Of a stretch of DNA of 64,000 bases, positions 55,113-64,000 are shown in pieces. Each line of letters starts with the position of its first letter. Position 1 is the first letter of the stretch. The position numbers and the translations under genes are program-made. The stretch is from Adiantum capillus-veneris. Its lineage: Eukaryota; Streptophyta; Polypodiopsida; Polypodiales; Pteridaceae. The notes under the pieces are model-generated. The model saw nothing but the letters and a program-made list of their open reading frames with translations. It did not search any database and was not told where the DNA came from. The stretch spans positions 72,691,872 to 72,755,871 of the forward strand of contig CM043953.1 of the NCBI GenBank assembly GCA_014529385.2, written 5' to 3'.

Positions 55113-55622
55113 CTAAAATTTCAACTGTACATTGTAGATTCCCTCAATATCACATGCATGGTTGTCCCCCAAATCAATAACACCATGTCTACCACCATTG
55201 TAGCTAGAGAACCATTCCTGATGTGGTGTCACATGGAATGAAGCACCTGAATCCAAAATCCAGGTGTGCATGTCATCATCAGAATCAACAACCAAAGATT
55301 GTGCACTAAAAGAAGAAGCAAAGAGATTATTAATTCCACTATCCACATGACTGACTACATTGATTTCCTCTATCTTAACCATGCCTCTCCTTTTCAAGTT
55401 GACCATCCTTTTTGTCATCCCCACTCTCATCAGACTTTTTACCCTTTCTTTTCTCTTTCTTTCACTTGAAGCAATCACGCTTAAAGTGTCATTTGTTACC
55501 ACAATGATGACACTCAACATCTTTCCCACGAAACTTGTTGATCTTTTCATTGGGAAGAGAATGGGGTCTAGGAGGGCGTCTTTATTTGGCAGTTTAAGAA
55601 ACTCAAGTAAATCAAAGGACAA
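55113..55622 (-). pseudogene. copia zinc knuckle and protease
   Basis: At about 55540-55480 the minus strand encodes CHHCGNK-stop-HFKRDC, a CCHC knuckle in which a stop codon replaces a residue. WILDSGASFHVTP at 55262-55224 is the intact copia protease active-site motif (DSG). The linker before it is basic and charged. Confidence 0.88.
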
Positions 55623-55629
55623 CTTTTGA

Positions 55630-56760
55630 ATTCAAACAGGTAAAACGACTAGTTTATTTGAATTCAAAATTTCCCCCCAAATTGAAATTTAAAATCTAGC
55701 GAGAAAAACCATATCATGTAACATATCTATGGAAAGAGATTGGCATGTAGATTACAAATCTACAATCTCCGCCCAAATCAGACAATATATATAGGAGTTA
55801 TGGAAAGCCAAATATCATAAAGTTATCCACCCTCTTCTTTGGGGAAAAAAGTGCATCCTTTTACCACTCTTACACCTCTCTTACACACCACCATTCTTGT
55901 ACACATGGCATGAATCTATTTGTCAAAATGTTAACCACCTCCATAATCTCATGGAAAATAAAGAGGTCCTCCTAGATCCCATCCTCTTCCTAATGTTGTT
56001 TTTTTATTTTTACCTTTGTCGAGATCTGCCTCTGGTATGCAATGCACTGGAAGACTTATTAGCTACAATATTCTATCTATTCAGCTCTTCCATTAACAAA
56101 GAGCTCTCCACATCAGATTACATCATTATAGCTTTGGATTTTCTCATGGCTATCTTGAATGTATCCCAACTTTCAGGTAAAGTGCAATATAGGAAAGTAG
56201 CTTTGAATTCATCATCAATGTAGCAATTCAGAGCACCCAGCTGGCTAAAAACCGAGTTGAACTCCTTAAGATGTATAGTCATGGATGTACCTGTTTCATC
56301 AAAATGTTCATCAACGTTTTCAACCAGTAAACCTTACTAACATCATTTTTCTGAGCATACAACTCCTCAAGTCTAGTCCACATAGCATAGGTAGAATTCA
56401 ACTCCTGTATGCTGAATAGCAAAGAGTCACAACCTGAAAGCTCTATCATAGATCATGCAAGCTCATCCAGATATTCCCAATTTATTTCTCTATGTCTATT
56501 GGTCATTAACCCTTTGTCTTAATAGGCTTCAGTTGTTTCTTCTGCACCAAGACATTGTAGCACTATTTCTGCCATATGGCAAAATTGTGTGCACCCTCAA
56601 GCTTCTTGATGTGCAAAAGATTGTTGCCATCACTATTGCTTACCATGACTTCAGCACAAAAAATAATGTCAAAGCCTCTATTGATCGGAATCTAAAACTT
56701 GATTTGGAGCAATGATAGTCGTCACAAAGAAGCACAATATCAGCTGCACAGACTGTTTTG
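55630..56760 (-). pseudogene. copia gag remnant
   Basis: Minus-strand fragments of the UBN2 gag domain: YAMWTRLEELYAQKNDVSKV (about 56385-56330), preceded by RTFLNHEIHDLIELSG-like sequence. Multiple stops; no continuous frame. Confidence 0.65.
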
Positions 56761-57224
56761 AGCCAGCCTAAAAAAATTTGCAAAATTCAGATTAACTAGC
56801 AATCTGATTCATTTGCAACAACCCGATTTAGCTTTAGTGATTTGGATTCAACTTCTTTGGATTTAGATCTTCTGCACTTTCGGACTCAAAGCTTTAGAGC
56901 AATTCCAAATATTTCAAAGATGAGATTGAGCCATTTTTTGAAAAAAGGTTTTAACGCACTCTAGGAAACCCTTACTGCTTACCTTGCTCAAAATTGAGTT
57001 ATCAAGATTACAAATCTGAGAGCTCAAAGCTCATAAGCATCTCAAACTTGTGTACACTCTTTGCACGTTTGCTGCTCCACCTGAATCTCACGCACTACTA
57101 TAGTGACAAATACTGCCTGCACATGCTGATGCTAAACCAGAGTTCTGATGTTGAACTAGATTTTTGTCATCAAAACACAACTCTGATGCTGACCTATGCT
57201 CACTACACTAGCTTGTGAAACCAA

Positions 57225-57240
57225 CGGTCTGATACCAGTT
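57225..57240 (-). promoter_or_regulatory. copia primer-binding site
   Basis: The minus strand reads AACTGGTATCAGACCG just inside the LTR; TGGTATCAGA matches the initiator tRNA-Met complement. Confidence 0.88.
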
Positions 57241-57839
57241 TGTAAGGATAAAGTGAAGCTTGAACTGCAGATTCAGAGTTAGCAATCTATTCAATCTGCA
57301 GATTTAGACTCATGAGTCTGCAAAATTTAGACACAACAGTCTATAGAATTCAAACACAACGTATTTACTATATTGTAGAATCAAACACAACAGTAAAGTG
57401 ATGGAGATGCACACATAGAAGACATTGAGCAAAAGTTAGAGATGAAGAGAATAGCTTCGACACAGTGTTTGTGGGTACAAAAGAGTGTTTTCAGATAGAC
57501 ATAGTATAGGAATATACAACCGCCCAATAAGGGTGCAGACGGGCACGTGGCCCTTTATTCCAAAATTTACTAAGGATAATATACAGATGTCATGACTCCT
57601 CTAACAAGCTAAGAGCATATAGAACTAGAAAAGTTGCCTACCATGTTGCAAAGCAGTTATGTAGCAGCAAGGACCTAGGTTGGACTGAGTACCAAGACTC
57701 CTAGATTGTCCTATTGTACTAGGTCTTTCTTTTTGCTTGCTTTGCATCAACTCCTTGTCTTGTTAAGTTAATTTTGTTCCACAACTTTCTCACTTTCTAG
57801 GAAGTCACTGGATAAAAGGAACTACAAGTGTATGTTACA
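57241..57839 (-). repeat. copia 5' LTR (about 599 bp)
   Basis: Bounded by TGTAA...TTACA, a perfect 5-bp terminal inverted repeat, with the primer site at its inner edge. No second LTR exists in the window to confirm the outer edge. Confidence 0.75.
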
Positions 57840-60800
57840 AAATAGGGTGTAACTAAGTAGATATTAGAGTAGTTTACTTAATGGAGAGAGATTAGAGAGA
57901 GAGAGAGAGAGCACATGATATACGTGGTTCACCCAGAGTGGGCTACATCCACAAGAAAGAAGCCTCTCAATGGCTCATTAGGAGAAATTTGGACTCAATT
58001 TTGATCCCTGTAAGAAACACCAACTCAGCATAGAGAGAGGTAATCTTGAAAAGTACAAAATTAGTTTTTTGGAATTCTATTTCTCATAATACATACATAA
58101 ACATTTTCTTGATCATTTAAATGCATGCTCGTACAAAATGCTTTTTGAAAGCCCAACTTAAGTGTGCACAAATATCCATGTCCATGAATCTAAATGAGTG
58201 ATGTGATGTGCAATGAGAGAAAACATATAAGAGATGTTTTCAAAATACAAAAAGAGAACCATGGATGTATCCAGAGCGTCCAAAAACCTTAGGTTAGCAC
58301 CTTAAAACACTGAAATTCGACGTCTATAGCCTAAGATACAACCTTTTAAAGCCTAGGGCCTCATGAGGTCAGAATCAAGCAAATAGAGGCCAAAGAGGCA
58401 CCTCATGGCCCTCTATTCGCTTGCTTCTGATCCCTTCATAGTTTTAAATAGTACCTATCAATCGCTATCAAGTATGACCCGATAAAATTTGAATTGCGAG
58501 TACCTCATAAAAAGGTGATTGATGCTTGTGCGAGATAGCAACATCGGGTCATAAAAAGGTGCCTCGAAGCTTGTGCAAGATGTCACCATCAAGCGCCATA
58601 CTTTTCAGGTGACTGACAATTTCACAAAATGGTTTCCATTGATATTTTCAAACATAAGAAAAAAGGCTTCTCTACATAACGTTAGCCTTCTTTCTATTGG
58701 CTAAGGAGCATTCTCTCACTAGAGCTAAAAGGCTCAAACATGAGTCAATTTCTTTCCTAATGTTAGTACTTCAAACTATAAGTAGGTTACAAAGGGATTA
58801 TACCCATAATGGAGCTCTCGACCTGATTCACTCTCACCACCTCACATACACCTTGTTTCATCAACTTCATAATGCAAAATGTAAGTAGAAAAAACCTCCT
58901 TTTATAGTCCAAAAGAGCTGCCCTCTCTCATGAGAGGCAATCGTGCGTAGCCGCCCTTGTGTAGACAAGTCCAAGTTGGACTCTCCTATGCGCCCATGTG
59001 TGGCCGCCCTTGAGAAGACAAGTCCACCCAAAATTTAGCCACTGGTCATTGACCACCAGCCACCGGTTAACCGACCAATCGATCGGCCATTTTTAGACCA
59101 CTTTCATGCCGCTGCTTGGCCATAATATTTCAGCAAGGAGACTGGGCGTGAATTTTTGGGTTTTTGGCGAGTGATTTTTCTTATGCATGATGGCTTCTCC
59201 TCATAATTGGAGCCTTACAAATGTGCATTTTAAAGACTAAAAATTACAAGGGTAAATCAAGCTCTATACTTAACAGTGTAGACATGTTAGAAGTTCAACA
59301 TCTAGATTTAGGTTTAGGCACAATTCGAGATTATCAGACTTAATGAGTCTCATAATTTTTTGCTATTTAGGGTATAGTGAAAACTACAGCAAGTTTCTGC
59401 CATGATCAAATGTATCACATGGGATCTCAATAAGCCTACATATTATACCTATTGGGGAAGTTCCCACAAGATACCTCTCATCTGAGGATTCTCTTGAAAG
59501 ATAGGTCTTCATTAGGTTTAGTCCAAAGGATTCATGCTACATTATGTGCATCTTACCTCACTCCTTCTCAACCTCTCTAGTCTTGTCGAGTGCATGATGT
59601 ATAGACTATGTGCTTTGTGCCAATTGATGTTGATGCTCAACTATGGTACATCTTCACTCCATGACTTTTGTGGCATTTGATTTTTTGGTTTGATAATTTG
59701 TGTGCACCTTTGTCCTCAACATTCATGCAATTCTCTTTGTTTTTTGTCATTTATGACTTCCATGATCTTGCATTTCTTTTCCATTATAATCAAGTAAAGT
59801 TTATCATCTAAAGTACTAGCCCTGACAAAGGTGTAGTGGCATGCTCTTTCTTAGTTTCCAACTATATTTTTTCTTTCTTCTCTAGCCCTCACATTCCTTA
59901 GTGTTTCCATCCTTCCTAGTTCTCTTCTAGCATTAACCCAAAGATCATAAGCTTTTATCTTCATGGGAAATTCTAATGGAGGCTCTCTTGTCATCAAAAG
60001 GAATGGTGGGGTATCTAGGAGCTCTTGTGATGATAGTTTTTGGAACCAAGATTTGGTTTCTATTTATCTACTCTTAAATCAATCTAGCTAGTCTTGTTCT
60101 CTCTCTCATAGATAGTCTCTTGTATAGTTATCTCTCAACATATCTTTCACTTGATGTTCTATTTCCTCTTTCTTTCTCTCTTTCTCTATGTCCACAACTT
60201 TTTTAGGCCCGTCATGAAACCACCTTGTTTTACAAACTTTCAACTGACAACAATTGACATTGGAATGGAGATGTATCATATGATCATCATGACAATGTAT
60301 ATGCTCCTAAATTCTTAAGCTAAGTGTTCACCTTGGCAAAATACTTTCAAGGTAATTTTATGGATATGAATATTTATGAATAGTCTGTGTCAAAAGGTGG
60401 TATGCCATTTGGTTACATAATGGTCAGGTTGGTCAAAGCTACTTAGTGATCTTAAATTGGTACTCATAGTAATCGCCCTTTGATGGGAGTCTAGTAATTT
60501 GATTGAGATTGGAATTGAACAAGTGACAAACTTTAGCAAGCCCTTACTAATGCTACAGACTTGCACTTGCTTATGATTTTTTTTTCTATCTTAGGATTGG
60601 TTTGTTGAGGATGGACAAGTGCATAGTTCTTTTCTTCGGAAAGTCTCAAATCTCATATTGGAAATTGGGGCACGTTTATTTTGGTTGAAAATATGGCCCT
60701 TTGTATAAGAGAAGCTTTGGCAAATTTTTTTCAATTGATTACTTATACTTGTGTAGCTAGTAGTATACATAAGGTAGGAGGTTGTGTTGATACTACAACG

Positions 60801-61190
60801 ATAGTATGTAGGGGTTTATATCAAAACTACTATCTCCATAGATAGGGTGTGTGTTAATGTGTAAGGCATCATATATAGGGGGTTTCCTTCACATCCCTCC
60901 ATAAGTAAAAGTGAATCCCTCGGGGAACAGTGTTGCATGTTTTACAAGTCCCTGATTTGGAAAAATCTCATATGAACTAATATAGTCATTAGTTCTTTGT
61001 TGCATGTTGGGCTAGTACACACCAAGTCTCATCAGTCCACTAGAATTTTTGCAATGTCCCATTGTGAATCCCTGTTGTCTTCACAAGAGCTTTGCTCAAG
61101 TAAATATTATTTTCCATTGGCTTTGTACATAGCCTCAATAATTCATCATTCCCTTTCAAGCTATTGGCACAAGTGTTTGTGTCTACTCAA
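57840..61190. other. no gene recognised; degraded DNA
   Basis: Contains a short GA tract (57893-57912), a hairpin (58369-58430), short direct repeats near 58507/58550 and 58941/59000, and a minus-strand protein-like stretch at about 60240-59860 that I could not assign. Confidence 0.5.
58369..58430. repeat. inverted repeat with 24-25-nt arms
   Basis: Arm 58369-58392 (TCAGAATCAAGC...GGCCA) is the near-complement of 58406-58430, with two mismatches and one bulge and a 13-base loop. Confidence 0.75.
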
Positions 61191-61199
61191 TGATTGATG

Positions 61200-62085
61200 G
61201 CTACCTTTCAATCTTCTGCAATGAACCAATGGTGAGCAAAGGTATGACATGTTCTCTCCACCTCGGTACCATCTCAATATTGAATAGATAAGAGTTGGAC
61301 AAGTCATTGTCAACTCCAGTTGGTGCTTTCCCATAAGTCAACCTAGAAAAATGGTCATCCCTTGATGTGTAGTCCCTTTCTTAAACTACTACAATGAAAT
61401 CAAACTCAAGCAATATAATAAACCATCAAACAATATTCATTGTATTGCATGGTTTATTCACCAAGTATAATAGTGCTCAATGATCCACAAAGAATACAAG
61501 TTTATTCACGCGAAGGTAGTATCTAAAATTTTTAATGGCATAGACCCATTCCTAATCCTTCTCTTTCCATGTTTGTGTAATTTCTTTCCACACTATTAAG
61601 TTGTCTATTGGAGTGACAGATGGGAAAATCCATGTTGTTCTCCCTAGGATGTGCTAAGATGCATCCAATCACATATGTTAATGCATCAATGTAAACATGA
61701 AATATCTTATTCCAATCAAGAGCTTTTAAAGTCAGAGCAAAATCAATCTCTAATTCAATTGCTAGAATGCTTTTTCACACTCGTCTGTCCAATCAAACTT
61801 TGTGTTGAGAGCATCAAGAGATTTGAAAATGACTATGTACATATAGATGAATCTTTTATAGTAACCACAGTGGCCCATAAAGGCTTTTACCTCTCTAACT
61901 TTTGTTGGAAGAGAAACAATTACTTGTATCTTTTAAAGATCTATGGAAATGTCATTTCCGGACACAATGTGCCCTAAAATCCTTCCCTGTCTTACCATGA
62001 AGACACATTTCTCTGGATTTAAGTAGATATGATAAGTCCTATATTTCTTGAAGATATTTTTGAGATGCTCTATGTGTTTGCTTCT
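61200..62085 (-). pseudogene. gypsy reverse transcriptase thumb and RNase H fragment (second element)
   Basis: Minus-strand frames: HLKNIFKKYRTYHIYLNPEK and CVFMVRQGRILGHIVSG (62070-61960) are the RT thumb. DALTYVIGCILAHP, DFPICHSNRQLNSVERNY and a decayed INLYSLWIIEHYYTW block follow (61690-61420), matching RNase H. Numerous stops. It begins abruptly at about 62085, directly after integrase sequence. Confidence 0.78.
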
Positions 62086-62780
62086 CTAGGATGGCAGTCA
62101 TGTAAGCCCATAGAGCACAAGGTAGCTCTAAATCCCAAGTCTTCACATTATTTCTTGCCATCTTTGTAAGCACCCTTATGAGCTCTCCATTAAACCTCTC
62201 ATTCATTCCATTGCATTGGGGATAATATGAAGTAGTAAACCTGCGATGCATATGAAGCTTCTCACATAGATAATCCACCAGCTCTCCCCTGAAACCTGGA
62301 ACCTTGTCAGAAAGTTACTCCAATGGCATGCCAAATTTGCAACAAATATCTTCATATATAAATTGGGAAACATCTTTTCTTATGATTTGCTTAATAGCTT
62401 TGGCTTCAGCCCAAAATGGTTTCAGCCCACCTGGATAGATAGTCAACAGCAGTAAGTATGTAACATTTTCCTCTAGCTATCATAGGGAGAGGACCTATTG
62501 CATCAGTATCCCACTTCTCAAACACATCATATGCCACAATAGTGCCTCTAATTTATGAGTTGAGAACCCTATTTTCCATGCTTTGGCATTCTTTAAAAGA
62601 CTTGCACCAATGATAAACATCATCATGTTGAATGCTTAGCCACACATACCCCTCCTACAAGACTTTATGCAAAGTGATCCTTGAAGCCAAGTGACCACCA
62701 CAAGAACCCTCGTGATTATCCTCCAAAATTTTGTAAATTTCATCTTTCCAAGGAACTTTCTTCATCACAAGATCAGCCCC
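62086..62780 (-). pseudogene. gypsy integrase fragment
   Basis: A zf-H2C2 domain (SCGGHLASRITLHKVL ... HWCKSFKECQ, one Cys replaced by Phe) at about 62700-62590, core start WDTDAIGPLPMIARGKCYIL (about 62510), AVDYLSRWAE and the catalytic-Glu region YYPQCNGMNERFNGELIRVLTKM (62240-62160). Homology stops after LPCALWAYMTAI near 62090. Confidence 0.85.
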
Positions 62781-62789
62781 TTTTATATA

Positions 62790-64000
62790 CAAGGCATCAT
62801 CAAGAAACACATATCTTTTGGCACGACAAAGGAAGGCATTGATTTCTCCAAATCCGATGGAAGCACACCTATTTGTAGAAACTCTTCTTCTCTCTCCAAA
62901 GCTTCCCTTCCCAAATAACGAGGAGAATCAACTCTTATCACATATAATTGGCCAATTGAAGATTGTGTTGCACCATGTGCTTCTTCATTTTGAGACCTAT
63001 CCACATGCCTTAAACTCCAAGCTTCAAAATGCTAAAGCACATTCTTCACTTGAAAACACATATTTTTCAGCCTTGGATTCCTACTTTGCTACACCCCAAG
63101 TACTTGCTTAACCACCAAAAGAGCATCACATCTTACCCTCACATGATGGATGCCAAGCTCAAGGCAAAGTTTGAGCTCTTTCTCCAAAGTAGTATAATCA
63201 GCTTCATGATTTCTTTGTGTCGTAAGCTTCAAACTCCTTCTACCAAAGCACCTTGAGGATCATAAACTACAACACCTCCTGAAGCTTCACCATGCACTTT
63301 CCTGTAAGAGCCATCAAAATACAACAAATAGGCATTGTCTACGTCAGGAGCCTCCATGTGTTGCTTCTTCACCGTGTCCTCCTTAAGAAGAAGAGGGATT
63401 TCCTTATAAGTAAGCAAATAAGCCAATGTTGCCCTTGTACTCTCCTCAACAAGAAAAGAGAATTGGAATTCTTGTATCTCCACAACCCACTTCATGAGCC
63501 TCTTTGACAAAGTAGTGTTATTCACCAATTGAGGTAGAAGAGTGTAGCTAGTGAGACATGTGAATGGTTTGGGGAGAAGGTAGTGCCTAAACCTTCTACA
63601 TGCATAAATCACACTCACCATGATGAGCTCCACCTCAGTATAGTCTCTTTACACCTCTAGCTCCACCTCAGTATAGCTCCAGTAGAATCCTCACCTACTA
63701 ATGGATTCACATAAAACTCCTTATTTCATTAGCTTGCATAGCAAGAAGAGAAACAAGAACCTCTTTGATACCTTGAAAAACTTCTTCACATTCATTTGTC
63801 CATTATAGAGGATCCAACCTTTCTACTTGTTGTAGAGGATAAAGAAGTTGAGACGACAAAGGAATGAACCTCTACTTGTTGTAGAGGATAAAGAAGTTGA
63901 GACGACAAAGGAATGAACCTTTACATATACTTCACCTTTTGAATGAAAATAGAAAGCTGCTTTGTATCCTTAGGTGATGGGAGGAGCACCACCCTTCACT
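62790..64000 (-). pseudogene. gypsy RT C-terminus, RNase H and second (archaeal-type) RNase H
   Basis: From the window edge: RT thumb remnants (SIFIQKVKYM), classical RNase H (IYACRRFRHYLL, KWVVEIQEFQFSFLVEEST; 63630-63430), then a second RNase H starting YLLYFDGSYRKVHGEASGG (63350), continuing with NNEA-like and KELKLCLELG blocks and ending HVDRSQNEEAH (63005). Two successive RNase H domains mark the Tat lineage. Stops and shifts throughout. Confidence 0.85.

Larger units (their letters stand above)
52960..57839 (-). mobile_element. Ty1/copia element, minus strand, 3' end missing
   Basis: On the minus strand it runs 5' LTR (57839-57241), primer site, gag with zinc knuckle, protease, integrase, reverse transcriptase, and breaks off just after YVDD. 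The rest of RT, RNase H and the 3' LTR are absent. It is a different copia family from the 227-bp-LTR one. Many stops and frameshifts. Confidence 0.92.

Overview
The window looks like intergenic DNA from a large land-plant nuclear genome. It holds plant-type Ty1/copia and Ty3/gypsy LTR retrotransposons primed by initiator tRNA-Met, plant-type LINEs, a chromodomain-type gypsy element and a Tat-like gypsy fragment with two RNase H domains. It also holds many long GA/CT, GT and AT microsatellites and one intact nuclear gene for a chloroplast-type J-domain protein. A fern or other large-genome vascular plant would fit, but nothing here fixes the taxon. There is no sign of prokaryotic gene organisation.

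Layout. 1-3422: 3' part of a Ty1/copia element (integrase, reverse transcriptase, RNase H, 227-bp LTR). 3770-4860: exon-like remnants of an unrecognised gene. 5000-9970: low-information DNA with CT/GT tracts, a LINE-like 3' fragment and tandem duplications of 123 and 264 bp. 10300-20000: degraded minus-strand gypsy material (a 3' LTR edge, a primer-binding-site candidate, gag remnants and a periodic hairpin array), containing a second copia 5' LTR plus gag at 14199-15106 and a MITE at 16011. 20000-29800: A-rich DNA with degenerate CCCTAAA, LINE 3' fragments, a SINE-like pol III head, a 5'-truncated LINE with target-site duplication, and two copies of a microsatellite-bearing repeat. 31189-34168: a LINE with target-site duplication that has lost its reverse transcriptase and carries a nested MITE. 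34867-40777: a complete but inactivated Ty3/gypsy chromovirus with a 5-bp target-site duplication. 41405-42007 (minus): the J-domain protein gene. 43026-43328: a 300-bp AT-rich microsatellite. 43900-47657: plus-strand gypsy remnant with a 577-bp 3' LTR. 48250-52000: GA/GT/CT tracts, a MITE and repeat-rich DNA. 52960-57839: minus-strand Ty1/copia element lacking its 3' end. 61200-64000: two minus-strand gypsy pol fragments joined head to tail.

How the parts relate. The only convincing host gene is the J-domain protein, probably a plastid Hsp70 co-chaperone. Everything else recognisable is transposable-element DNA at different stages of decay. Several insertions are nested and can be ordered: the MITE at 31980 interrupted an existing LINE. 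Many inactivating changes in the retroelements are C-to-T or G-to-A, as expected for methylated plant repeats. No defence system, operon, CRISPR array or clearly new enzymatic pathway was seen. The most unusual signals are an evenly spaced array of conserved short hairpins at 19125-19973 and an apparently undescribed MITE family with 8-bp target duplications, present in four copies.
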